A DNA stretch of 20,094 nt. Origin: Didymodactylos carnosus (taxonomy: Eukaryota; Rotifera; Eurotatoria; Philodinida; Philodinidae). Made by a program: the position numbers and the translations under genes. The notes beneath the pieces were generated by a model. It saw only the letters and a program-made list of their open reading frames with translations. It was not told where the DNA came from and searched no databases. Where the stretch lies: contig CAJNOQ010003498.1 of the NCBI GenBank assembly GCA_905250885.1, positions 1 through 20,094 of the forward strand, read 5' to 3'. This document shows positions 9,996 to 19,759 of the stretch, piece by piece (positions within the stretch are counted from its first letter, which is position 1; every line of letters starts with the position of its first letter).

Positions 9996-10639
9996 TGTAA
10001 TGAATTTCATCAGATTAGATATATTGCTAGAATAAATGGCTATCCATTGTCATTTGTTGACATACGAATTAGAATAGGGCTCACAAAATGGTTTCAAAAA
10101 GATAAGAGTGAAAAAAAAGAGATAAAGCTACCTGTGATCGGACCTGAAAAGAAACGGATCTACATGGAAATCCCATATGCTAGGAACTTTTGAAAAAGAA
10201 ACTGACGCAGTTTTCGGAGAAAGTTCGGCCAGATATCGACTTGCGATTTGTCTCAAATCCTCTACCGGCTATACAAACTTTCTTTCAAACGAAAGATAAA
10301 ATTCCATAGTATCTCCAGTCAGATATAGTCTATCTGGCCAAATGTAGTAATTGTAAGGATAGTTATATGGGAAAAATAGAACGCCATGATCTTCGTAGAC
10401 TCCAGGAACATGGTGCTCCTAAAGACTTATTTCAATAAGATGGTCTCAGTATACTCTCTGATGAAAAATCTGATAAAAACATGGAAAAAGATATTTTTGA
10501 GCCAAGGGATGGAATTGGTCCTATAATAAAAAAACATCGAGCAGTTCCAGAAGGGTTGACAAATCGTTGTTTTCTTATACATCGTGGAAAGAAAGAGATA
10601 GAACAGAAAATGACATCAACTATACTAACTGAACTATGA
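9996..10639 (+). pseudogene. Penelope-like retroelement C-terminus with GIY-YIG endonuclease, decayed
   Basis: Seen: frame 1 (to the TGA at 10191-10193) reads FHQIRYIARINGYPLSF, the link after the polymerase, then GPEKKRIYMEIPYARN. After a frameshift at about 10170-10199, a second frame reads EKVRPDIDLRFVSNPLPAIQ, then QSDIVYLAKC, a Cys-x2-Cys, then DSYMGK and RRLQEHG. That order (VY..C..C..SYxG....R..EH) is the GIY-YIG nuclease of endonuclease-bearing Penelope-like elements, with YIG changed to YMG. The frame has an in-frame TAG near 10303 and a TAA after the EHGAPKD stretch, then continues open to the TGA at 10637-10639. In the family this nuclease nicks target DNA for insertion. Frameshift, stops and no visible polymerase make it a non-functional 5'-truncated copy. 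Confidence 0.78.
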
Positions 10640-10986
10640 CTTGTGCTGTACAGCAAGGGCGTGAAAAAGTAAAGAAAAGAAAGGAAAAGAAAATTGGCCT
10701 ATACTGCATATATGTAGCCTACTCCATTCAGTTTTTATAAAGTTTGTATTGGACAACCTTGAAAATGATTTTCCAATAAAATCGAAACGTTGGAAAGTAT
10801 TACATAATGATTAAATCAGCTGCTGTGTTATACTGCTATTCTTTTCTAAATCCAATCGTGAGACCATTACTGCGAACTATTATCTGAAAGTGCATATTTT
10901 CTGTCTCTTTACAGACAAAAACCACCACCAGCATATAACAGGTCGTGATAATTACAAATTTTAACAGTGTTCAGTCCAAAATCAAG
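10640..10986. other. Short non-coding gap
   Basis: Nothing recognised. It may contain the 3' tail of the Penelope-like remnant or distal 3' flank of the beta-galactosidase gene. No AATAAA or ATTAAA on the minus strand was found for the latter. Confidence 0.4.
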
Positions 10987-11041
10987 TGAGGCTGAGCCTC
11001 AATTGGTGGAGACCGGGTGAGACTCGAGCCTCACGGGTCTC
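10987..11041. repeat. GC-rich double hairpin downstream of GLB1
   Basis: Seen: TGAGGCTGAGCCTCA (10987-11001) is a 6-bp perfect stem with a 3-base loop. Directly beside it, 11009-11021 (GAGACCGGGTGAG) pairs imperfectly with 11029-11041 (CCTCACGGGTCTC) around ACTCGAG. The segment to about 11055 is strikingly richer in G+C than its surroundings. It begins about 90 bp past the GLB1 stop on the transcript side, so it could be a 3' UTR or end-of-transcript structure, or a transposon end. No established family matches. Confidence 0.6.
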
Positions 11042-11129
11042 ACTGGCTCCGCCGCAACTGACTATAACTGAATCAAAAAAGTGCAATAAAAAAAAGAACA
11101 AAATTCATAACAGAAGTTTGTTGAATGTC

Positions 11130-14100
11130 TTATCCAGAACGTATTGGCTTATCAATTATTGGATAATCAATAAAATTAATAACGCAATTGGTAGGCGTTT
11201 CGCACGGAGCTGCATCCAATTCAATTATGGTTAAATTGTTTTGTCCTGTTTGAAGCCATGGACCGGGTGTATAGAGAGTCATTTGAGGACCTATCGTCCA
11301 GTATCGTCCAAGGTTATGATCGTTAACATAAGCGACTCCCTATATAAAGTAACATTGTAAGCATTAGGCATGAGATTTACTTTTAACTTACGAGGAAACC
11401 TATCAAAGTGATACCTTCCGTCTTCGTTCGCTCATATGTCGATCGATAGAGGGTATCGATCTAGTAAAAGTCCTGAAAGAATTTTTCTCCATGACTCTTG
11501 GAGACCCGGTTTTCTGGAAAACCACTTTTTCAGAAACTCTAAAAAATAACCAAAGCCTTTCTTAATGAGACATAATTGTAGCCAGCAAATTTCTGATTGG
11601 AATGAGACATCTTCCAGCTCTACACGACCTTTCTTGCAAAGTTATAGAGTTTACAAGAAAAGCCCTAAATGTTCAAAGCTATAGAATAAGAAGAAATAAA
11701 TTTAGGGCTTTTCTTGCAGATTCTATAACTTTGCCAAGACAGATCGTGTAGAGCTGGGAGATGTCTCATTCCAATCAGAAATTTGCCGGCTACAATTATG
11801 TCTCATTAAGAAAGGCTTTGGTTATTTTTTAGAGTTTCTGAAAAACTGGTTTTCCAGAAAACCGGGTCTCCAAGCGTCATGAAGATAAATCCTTTTCGGC
11901 TTTTTACTAGCTCGATATCCTCTATCGATCAACATATGAGCGAACGAAGACGGAAGGTATCACTTGGATAGGTTTCCTCGTTAGCAGAAATAGAACTATG
12001 ATACATTAAAACTTCTATTGCATCTTTTGCCTCACCTTGGTCCAGTTTTGTGGTAACAGAAATGTATCGTACGGACTAATATCTTTCACGTTTAATGTTG
12101 CAGTGAAAATATTTGGGGCATGCGGATCAAAACTAGAAAAAAATACCATTGATCCGGAAAAATAAGAGACATCAGAAAGAAATGTCTATTTCTAAACATA
12201 CTCATTCGAAGATGTTTGCGTCTTTAACGGTAGTTTAATTTGTTTATACGGTGAATTATCAAACAAAGTTCCAGAGATGCACATTGTCCAATTCATTAGC
12301 ATTTGACCATCTAGTGTAATATTACTCACGAAACCCTAAATCATCATACATTACAATAACTTGTGCATAATAAAGCATTTTTTTTCTATTTGTAGAACCT
12401 TTGTATCTATCATGTTTCCGCCAAAATTAATCCGTCCCATATTTTCCACAATAATATTTAAATGCTTTTCTTTATTACCAGGAGCATTAATATGAATTGT
12501 TGTGTTTCCAGCGCGATAAACAGTGCCAATTGATTTCTATTAAAATAAGATAAGTCCAAAAAACAACATTAGGCGTGTACATTTACAGAAGCTTACCTCG
12601 CCAAGAAGTACATAACCACGATCGCGTATACCATTCAAATCAAGTGTTTTCAAATGTACTTCTGGATCATCTAATGTTGTTGAATATACAACAAACGCTT
12701 GATTCTGTGAAAATAAAACATTAGTTAACTAGGATACCGAAGTGAAAAAATGATGATCTCTGCAACCTGTCCGAGTTCTTCGAATTGTTTGGGATACGCA
12801 GCAATTTCACAACGAGGTGAATTTCTATTTATGTAACTCAAAAGTGACTCAGTCTATTAAAATACAGTACACGTCGATACATATTTATTTCAAATTATCT
12901 CATTTAATCGTTACGTACAAATGACAATTGCACTTCTCCATATGCCGCTTTTGTATTGTTACTTGGAACGTTAATGGGAGGAAGTGGAAAATACTTATAA
13001 GATGACAAAAAATATATAAAAATGTGAAAGTTAGTTGGACATATCATCATTCTACCTTGGAAATAACTTCTCGAATCGACATATATTTTCTTGTAATGTC
13101 ACCTTAAACACAAAAAATTGAATTTTGATATTTTAAAGGAGAAATCATCATTACCTGCTTCAGAAATTGGTGAATCATAATCATAACTCGTTGGTTCAGG
13201 TAAATAGGGAGGATCAGCTCCTAGAATAAAATAGTTAAAAAAGAAAAAACCTTCCTGAACACAATTAGCCGTTCTTATAACACAAACTTACCTGAACTGA
13301 AGCCAAAATTCGTTCCACCATAAAACATATAAAAGTTAACATTTGCACCAATCTCCAGCATATCGTTCAGCGTTTTAATAATTCGTTCAGTTGCAGTTCG
13401 TGAATGAGGTTTACCCCAATAATCCAACCATCCTGGATAAAATTCAGTATTCACCTTAGACACAAAAACAAAGAGTTTGTATAAAATTAAGGTTTTGTTT
13501 TCGTTTTAGGATATACCAGAGGTCCATTAGGAGCATATTGACGTTGATAACCAAATACTTCAGTCACATTATATCCAACGCCAAAATCAACAGTTGGATA
13601 TACGCCCGCCACTGTTCCGCATTTCAAATAATCCAGACCAGCACCATCTGTGAATGAAACAAGAGACGCAGGTAATAGAACCATAAAGCTCAGGTGTTTA
13701 AGAAGAAAACTCATTTTATCATAGTACAGAATAGTTCTTTTTGTTGTTCAAAACAAGTACAAACCAACAGTGAATAAAACAACATCATCACCAAGATATT
13801 GTCGAAATATATCACGCAAATATTGTAAATAATTATTATCACATGCCGGATAACTACCATATTCATTTTCAACCTAGATAGAATCATAGACGACTTTATA
13901 TGAAATAATATTTATGTCACACAGCAAATTACTTGAACAGAAATAATATTTCCACCGTTTCTGTATAACAATGGTTCAACTTTTGTCAATAAAACACTCA
14001 ACCAGCGAGTTACAGCTTTCAAATAGCCTAAAATACACATAAGAATTGTTTCGTTGATTAAACATAACAAACTAATCGTTTACACAATATTACCTGGATG

Positions 14101-14719
14101 CATCTGTCGAACTTTTAAGTCAGGATCTTTTAACAACCACCAAGGAAAACCACCAAATTCATGTTCTCCACAACCATAGCTAAAAGACCAGAATAGAAAT
14201 TACCGAAAAAAGTAGCGTAACTATACTCACGGACCAACCCGTAATATAACAAGAAAGCCAATTTTTTGCGCTAATTGTAAAAATGTCACAATGTCATTCC
14301 TGTCATCGAAATTATAGACACCAGGCAATGGTTCATGTTGATCCCAGAAGATGTACCTTTTTTATTTAACAAAAATTTTTGCTAGATTCATATCAAATTG
14401 TTTTTAAAAATTTAATCTTCTTACGTTTGTATGGTATTCAATCCGGAGGTCCACATTCGTAATAGACGATCTGCCCAATATTCTCTCGGCATTCGATACA
14501 TATGTATTGAGCCGCTAATATATTGAAAAGGTTTTCCATCTTTGACAAACGTGTTATTATCAAAATCAATATAAAATGATCGTGTTCCATGAACATATGG
14601 CTAAACGATTTTAAACTTTTTATTTTCGTTGGTTTCAAAACAATCTTATTTCGGCAACCTACTTTGATTAAACACACAACCAATAAGGTAAAGCACAATA
14701 TATTCAATAAAAAGGCCAT
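11130..14719 (-). CDS. GLB1: Acid beta-galactosidase, glycoside hydrolase family 35
   Basis: Exons (minus): 14663-14719, 14425-14600, 14231-14356, 14094-14179, 13933-14027, 13765-13873, 13517-13647, 13292-13454, 13155-13220, 13056-13102, 12919-12993, 12767-12853, 12597-12704, 12399-12536, 12202-12335, 12036-12132, 11130-11339. They join in phase to 634 aa plus TAA. It removes terminal beta-linked galactose from gangliosides and glycans, in animals in the lysosome. Seen: a hydrophobic signal peptide (1-19, wholly exon 1); [40 protein letters not shown] with acid/base Glu about 184; [14 protein letters not shown] with nucleophile Glu about 264; YGGTNFGF; C-terminal NLGRYW and [11 protein letters not shown]. 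Several N-glycosylation sequons fit a secreted or lysosomal route. Human GLB1 is 677 aa, so this is near full length, with all catalytic motifs and no frameshift. Introns are 51-117 bp except the last (11340-12035, 696 bp), which holds a foldback transposon. A GLB1-like paralogue is possible. Confidence 0.95.
11391..11980. mobile_element. 590-bp foldback element (family F1) in the last GLB1 intron
   Basis: Seen: left arm 11391-11670 and right arm 11700-11980 are reverse complements at roughly 90% over 280 bp, with a 29-base loop. Termini are CGAGGAAACC and GGTTTCCTCG, flanked by TTA at 11388-11390 and 11981-11983, a 3-bp target duplication. The core (about 11487-11885) matches the element at 18926-19347, but the outer 70-100 bp differ except for the CGAGG end and a GTGATA word. 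Without it the intron would be about 100 bp, in line with the gene's other introns. Splice sites are intact, so the insertion should be spliced out. No open frame. The 3-bp duplication fits PIF/Harbinger or CMC-type transposases; the superfamily is not established. Confidence 0.9.
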
Positions 14720-14765
14720 GTGTTTTGAACGCAGATCTAAACTTTTTAAGTTTAAAATACCTAGG

Positions 14766-14778
14766 CTAAAAAAAAAAA
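14766..14778 (-). promoter_or_regulatory. Putative splice acceptor upstream of GLB1 ATG
   Basis: On the minus strand a run of about 11 T ends in AG (14766-14767), 46 bases before the start codon at 14719. It is suited to a 5' UTR intron or to trans-splicing of a leader. Confidence 0.35.
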
Positions 14779-16491
14779 TGTTATCATCCTCTGTATGTGT
14801 TTAGAAACGTTTTTATCAGCGCTGTTTTCTGTCGACCAAAAGCAAATAGAACATCTTTTATATAATATTAACCTCTTATAAATCCTTAAAAATCAAGAAG
14901 GTAAAACGAAAATTTTAGAACTTTTGTGGACAACGATACTTAGCAGATCGGGAATTTGTTAATTTGTTCGACAAGAGATATTTTTGCTTATTATTCTCTT
15001 TAATACATACAAAAATCTGCTAAATATCATCCTTCTTCTTTGAGAAAAGCGATTGTCATGACATAAACAAATGTTGTTTATACTTCAGCTTATCACTAAC
15101 GTAGGTTAACTTATTCGAACGAAACAACGCTCACTGAGAAGATGAGATTAAGGATGATTCACGAATCATATAACACAAAACTGGTAAAATTATCTAGAAT
15201 AGGAACTGAAGTATCTCTTCATCTATTGGCTGCATTTCATCTATATGATTGAGAAGATTCGTGTGTTTTTTTGCATTGCATGTTCATTAAAACAGGATTA
15301 CTATTACATTCGGCGCTATTCTTGAATGCAAATGTATTAAATAGATTGAAGGATCTCTTTGCACAATTGAGTAAATGTATTTTTCGTCAAATCCAGTACT
15401 AGTGATGAGAATGGCAATTACTATAAATTAAAAATTTTTTTGAATTGTCTGTCAAATTTTTCGTCTTTTTCCACTAGTACGTGTCGGCCAACAACGTTTA
15501 TTTTAATCACTAACTGTCTGAGAAGATCTAAATTTTCTCACTCTGTTGAAGACAATTAGAATGTCTGGTCAAACCAGAAGGATTCTTTTTCGAATCTAAG
15601 AAGATATCATTATATTAATCAGAGTATATATATTGTTTACTCTTCTAGATTATTTTTATTTTTAATACTTGTATAATATAACAATAAAAACAATTGTACA
15701 AGAGAAAACAACAATAACATAAATTTCATTGCACATTCAACATAAAAAATGAGAACATTAAAGAAATACTTCTGCTACAAACAAGACTGTTGTTCTAATA
15801 ATATATTTTAGTTACTTTTAGAACTATGTCCTGCGGATTGATCTTCAAGGAAAAATTCCATACTATTATTTGATTAAAGCAGAAAAATAAGTTTTTCATG
15901 TTTGCAATCAGCAGGACAATAGTGCTTTTTAAAGCTTCTTATTCATTCGAATATTTTTAATGTTAAACAAAAACAACAGCAGACACAAATGGTTGTGATT
16001 TTTAGATTTATCATTAAGGCACAAATTTTATGAGTTTAAAAATTTTTCTTAACAAACACTGCATAAAGCAAAAAAAAAACAGCGATAAAAAGAGAGCCGT
16101 GAGTATTAAAAATAGTCAATGCAAAAGAAAAACAAAAAACTCAACATATTTCAATAAAAAAAAAGAGCTAATGGAAGAAATTTTTGTTCAAGAGATTCCT
16201 TTTTATACAAAGAAAAAGAGTTGCTTTCGTTAAATATCGTTAATTAGAAATTGGGTATTTCAGGAAAGAGAAATATGATAATATTATAACGTTGTGAGCG
16301 CAAAGAAAGACTACTAGTCTGTAACATCAACAAAAAAAAAAATAATCATGTTGCTGCTATTCCATGTGACTTGTTCTAGCATTAAACTTATGACGAAAAT
16401 AATAATAATAAATTACATAAAAAAACAACCAACTACTGTACATAAACGAGAATCTACAAGGTAACAACAACGACGAAGAAAATCTAACAAA
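14779..16491. other. GLB1 - M-Ras intergenic region
   Basis: No gene or repeat element recognised. The plus-strand frame at 16030-16233 is lysine/asparagine-rich translation of A-rich DNA with no motif. A short (AAT)n run lies near 16397-16411. It should hold the GLB1 promoter and the M-Ras 3' end; no clear TATA-type element was identified. Confidence 0.45.
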
Positions 16492-16497
16492 TTTATT
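16492..16497 (-). terminator. Candidate poly(A) signal of the M-Ras gene
   Basis: AATAAA on the minus strand begins directly after the TAA stop (16498-16500). It is the canonical hexamer, and a very short 3' UTR would follow, as is common in compact invertebrate genomes. In A/T-rich DNA a chance match is quite possible. Confidence 0.4.
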
Positions 16498-17418
16498 TTA
16501 CATCAGTCGACAACGTGATGTACCGTATTTACGTCGTTTCTTCTTTTTCACCGGATTTTGTGTCTGATTTTGCACACTGAAATAAAATAGACGCTCTAAA
16601 AAGTCTTAGTAAAAATATTTAAATATTTAGTAAAGATCCATAACATCTCTTCGGATATTTTCACTTCACTCATTGAACAAGAAAACTTACTTACCGAATA
16701 ATACGAACGAGTTCTTGAAATGCAGAATCAACATTCATTGGAGGATCTTTAGCACTTGTTTCTATATATGCAATCTAGAATGAAAAAAAATATTTTTAAA
16801 TAAATGAGAAAATTTCCATTAAACAAAAAACGAAACAATATTCTGTACGTTACTTACATTTAATTCGGCTGCTAATTCTCTTCCTTCTTCTTCGGATACT
16901 TTTCTTAAATGCACAAGATCCACTTTATTTGCAACAAGGATCATTGGATAACTTTTCCTAGAGAAATAAAATCATTATTGTTTTGAATATTTATTTTTCT
17001 CAAAAATTATATATATTATTTACCGATCTTTGACTCTTAAAATCTGATTATAAAAACTTCTTATATTTTTACAACTATTTGCATCGATAACAGAATAAAC
17101 GAGAAGGAAACCATCGCCTTTACGCATATATTGTTCGCGAAGAGCAGAAAATTCTTCTTGACCGGCAGTATCTAATACTAAAAATCAATTTCAAACTAGA
17201 TTATTATTAAATACAGATGAATAGATTTTCATACCATCAAGAACACACACTTGACGATCAACTTCCACATGTTGAATATACGAATCTTCGATGGTCGGAT
17301 CATAATCTTCGACAAACATTTTTTGAAAAAACTGAATTGTTAACGCGGACTTTCCAACACCTCCTTCTCCAACAACAACAAGCTTATATGTAACAGCATT
17401 ATCTCCTGGACTTTGCAT
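16498..17418 (-). CDS. MRAS: M-Ras-type small GTPase, complete
   Basis: Exons (minus): 17235-17418, 17024-17177, 16858-16957, 16695-16774, 16498-16576; all joins keep phase, giving 198 aa. It is a GDP/GTP switch at the inner plasma membrane; in animals M-Ras acts with SHOC2 and PP1 to activate RAF. Seen: P-loop GEGGVGKS (17-24); switch I with YDPTIEDSY, the RAS effector sequence; [11 protein letters not shown] with catalytic Gln at 68; NKVD; ETSAK; a polybasic tail, KKKKRRK; and the CAAX box CRLM, whose final Met predicts farnesylation. M-Ras rather than H/K/N-Ras or R-Ras is indicated by ILRVKDR, NKVDLxHLRK, SAKDPPxNVD and an acidic residue at the position of H-Ras Ala11 (Glu here, Asp in human M-Ras). 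Human M-Ras is 208 aa; the difference is mostly at the two ends. Introns are 57, 66, 83 and 118 bp. No defect is seen. Confidence 0.96.
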
Positions 17419-17439
17419 GGCTTCTACGGATTAAAAAAT

Positions 17440-17455
17440 CTGAAACAGAGATAGT
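17440..17455 (-). promoter_or_regulatory. Putative splice acceptor upstream of M-Ras ATG
   Basis: CTCTGTTTCAG on the minus strand ends at 17440, 22 bases before the start codon. It is a strong acceptor with no coding role, so either a 5' UTR intron ends here (it would contain the 415-bp foldback element) or a spliced leader is added. Confidence 0.45.
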
Positions 17456-17489
17456 ATCAGTTATTTGTGAAGTAGAAGAAAGAAAGATA

Positions 17490-17904
17490 TTGGAGTATTA
17501 CTAAAAGATGCGACCATTCCCAAAATAAAATTTGAGTTAGCCAATCGATAGAGCTCGTCGACCTGAGTATAGCAATGCCTAACGGATATCCAAAAAAGGT
17601 TGATAGTTTCGCTTTTTAAGCATACATTTTCAATGAACATCTACGAACATCCAAAATAGTGTGCCAAATCTATCTCCAGGATGGTACCAGTAGGCTCAGA
17701 ACAACCTGAAGATGAATTTGGCACACTATTTTAGGTGTTCGTGGATGTTCATTGAAAATGTATGGTTAAAAAGCGAAACTATCAACCTTTTTTAGGTGTT
17801 CGTTAAGCGTTGCTATACTTAGGTGGATGAGCTCTATCGATTGGCTAACTCAACTTTTAATTTGGGGGTGTACGTGGGTGTTCGTATCTTTTAGTAGTAT
17901 CCAA
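17490..17904. mobile_element. 415-bp hairpin MITE (family C) upstream of M-Ras
   Basis: Seen: 17490-17680 and 17705-17904 are reverse complements over about 190-200 bp with a 24-base loop. Ends are TTGGAGTATTAC and its near complement ending in CCAA, both flanked by GATA (17486-17489 and 17905-17908), a candidate 4-bp target duplication. The right arm repeats GGTGTTCGT-like words at about 17734, 17794 and 17873. No coding frame. It lies 49 bp upstream of the acceptor before the M-Ras ATG, so it is in the promoter or a 5' UTR intron. The superfamily is unknown. Confidence 0.85.
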
Positions 17905-17908
17905 GATA

Positions 17909-18038
17909 TTGCCATGTTGAAAGTGTTTTGTAATGAAAAAATATGTGATTTTATTCAAAAAATCTGCTTTATGAAGATTTATTTTCAAGAATTATGCTAA
18001 AGTGAAGTTCTAGGACGACAAATTTCATTCATCAATAC
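17909..18038. other. Short spacer
   Basis: Nothing recognised between the family C hairpin element and the small hairpin at 18039. Confidence 0.4.
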
Positions 18039-18151
18039 TTGTCCACGGTACTTCTACAGATCGACCACCTTCCTACCACTACCATCGCTCACCCTCACCG
18101 CCGCTCACTTTTAACACTAAGGAGGTGGTCGATCTGTAGAAGAACCGACAA
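18039..18151. repeat. Small hairpin with pyrimidine-rich loop
   Basis: Seen: 18039-18074 pairs with 18117-18151; the innermost stretch, TCTACAGATCGACCACC, is perfectly complementary. The 42-base loop (18075-18116) is nearly free of G on the plus strand and made of CCATCGCTCACCCTCACCG-like text. About 113 bp in total. It may be a minimal foldback element or a structured RNA; no transcript evidence is available. Confidence 0.7.
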
Positions 18152-18826
18152 GCTATGGTGAAAAGCATAGGCCTGGATAAAGATTGATGTCAATCTAAAA
18201 CGTCACTTGTCAATATTTTTTCCCGTTAATAACGGCTATGTACCTGGAGAAAGAATAAGTATGATATCAAATCCACTTACAGTTTTCGTGGTAAATAACC
18301 TTGAACTAAAGTTGAAACAACATGAATTCCAAGAAAAATAGTTTTTGTTTTCTGTTATCATTTGCTTCCGCACCAATCTTAACTTCGATTATTCACCTCT
18401 CTTTCCTCCAACAAATTTTATGACGATAAACAAATAAAAATGAAGAACTAAAACATACGTCATTGAACTAAAAATCCGCTCAAGAGAATTAAAACACAAA
18501 TCGTAAAAGAGAGAACGAAAACGTCTTTCATACATTTAAAAACTTAGGCGATAAAAACCAACCAAAATCTGTAGGGATAGATGACGATAGATTGTGAACG
18601 GAAATTATCGCTAGATGCAACGCTTTCGTATGACAATTCTTGCACAACTAAACTGAAAATATATCATTATCAAAAACAGCACGTGTTTCAAGTACGTAAC
18701 GTAAATGTCATGTAAAGGAAGGTTATATCTTATCTTATGCTTACCAACATATCTTATGCTATGCTCTTAATGGCGAAGATGCCCATATATGGGCCATAGT
18801 GCATTAGTTAGAAGCACGTGTTATAC
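18152..18826. other. Non-coding AT-rich stretch
   Basis: No gene, RNA or repeat recognised on either strand. A small ATGCCCATATATGGGC palindrome sits just before the next foldback element (about 18779-18794). Confidence 0.45.
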
Positions 18827-18829
18827 TGA

Positions 18830-19442
18830 CGAGGGAATCTCCCGAGGTGATAAATCGCTTTTTGATCCAATTCTAGTGGATTATAGGTTATCAACCATCC
18901 TGATTCCGAATATGATCATGAGGCTTCTCCATAGCTCTTCGAAGATCCGGTTTTCTGGAAAACCAGTTTTTTAGAAACTCTAAAAGATAACCAAAATCTT
19001 TCTTAACGAGGCATGATTGTAGCACGCAAATTTCTGATTGAATGAGACGTCGCCCGACTCTACACGACCTTTCTTTGAAAAGTTATAGAATTTACAAGAA
19101 AATTTCTGTATGTCCACTGTCAGCTCAAAAGCTACAGAGAAGAAAGAAGCAAAAAATTAATTTAGGGCTTTTCTTGTAAATTCTATAACTTTGCAAAGAA
19201 AGGTCGTGCAGAGCTGGAAGAGGTCTCATTTTAATCAAAAATTTGCGCGCTAGAATTATGCCTCGTTAAGAAAGATTTTGGTTATTTTTTCGAATTTCTA
19301 AAAAACAGGTTTTCCAGAAGACTGGATCTTCGAAGAGCTATGGAGAAGCCCCATGATCATATTCGGGATCAGCATGGTTGATAACCTATAATCCACTAGA
19401 TTTCGATCAAAAAGCGATTTATCACCCCGAGAGGTTCCCTCG
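18830..19442. mobile_element. 613-bp foldback element (family F1), complete
   Basis: Seen: arms 18830-19102 and 19169-19442 are reverse complements; the termini read CGAGGGAA and TTCCCTCG, flanked by TGA at 18827-18829 and 19443-19445. The core (18926-19347) is about 80% identical by eye to that of the GLB1-intron element: 'GGTTTTCTGGAAAACCA', 'CTCTACACGACCTTTCTT' and 'TTTACAAGAAAA' occur in the same order. The outer part instead matches the partial copy at 1-208. A plus-strand frame at 18789-18974 is a by-product of the arm. No transposase. Confidence 0.9.
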
Positions 19443-19523
19443 TGACTGTGAATAGAGATTTCAAAGATTTAATAGATCTGTTGAGAATAGCTTTGGATGG
19501 GATGTGTGTACTGTAAAAACTAT

Positions 19524-19634
19524 TGAGCAAGCTTTAACAGAGCTACAAAAATTTTCCTGCTAAGTACAGTGAAAAGCTCGAACTTCTGAGCTTTTTCTAT
19601 AATACGGTTTTGTAGCTCCATTAAAGCTTGCTCA
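19524..19634. repeat. Inverted repeat, arms of about 27 bp
   Basis: Seen: 19524-19550 (TGAGCAAGCTTTAACAGAGC, then TACAAAA) pairs with 19608-19634. A second stem inside pairs AAAAGCTC with GAGCTTTT near 19572-19593. It lies between two F1 ends and may be the interior of a further diverged foldback copy whose right end is at 19857. Confidence 0.6.
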
Positions 19635-19759
19635 GTGGCAATTTGACGAGCTCTGCAAAGTGATATGATCAGAGGCCCTCTTTCCGCACATTTATGATGG
19701 GTCTGTAGAGACTAGGTTTTGAAAGACCCATTCAGGAACTCAGTAATGGTCCGAATTAT

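Noticed and set aside
13487-13714. Open frame starting [14 protein letters not shown], apparently with its own signal peptide
   Set aside because: From the D-G-A-G-L-D-Y part onwards it is GLB1 exon 7. The hydrophobic start is read-through of the 117-bp intron upstream, and the true protein enters at 13647 from the previous exon.
14438-14719. 93-aa minus-strand frame as a complete protein
   Set aside because: Only the first 19 codons are coding. After the donor at 14662 it reads intron and then GLB1 exon 2 in the wrong frame.
16030-16233. 67-aa plus-strand lysine-rich frame
   Set aside because: Composition follows A-rich DNA; there is no motif or splice context, and it lies in the 3' flank of M-Ras.
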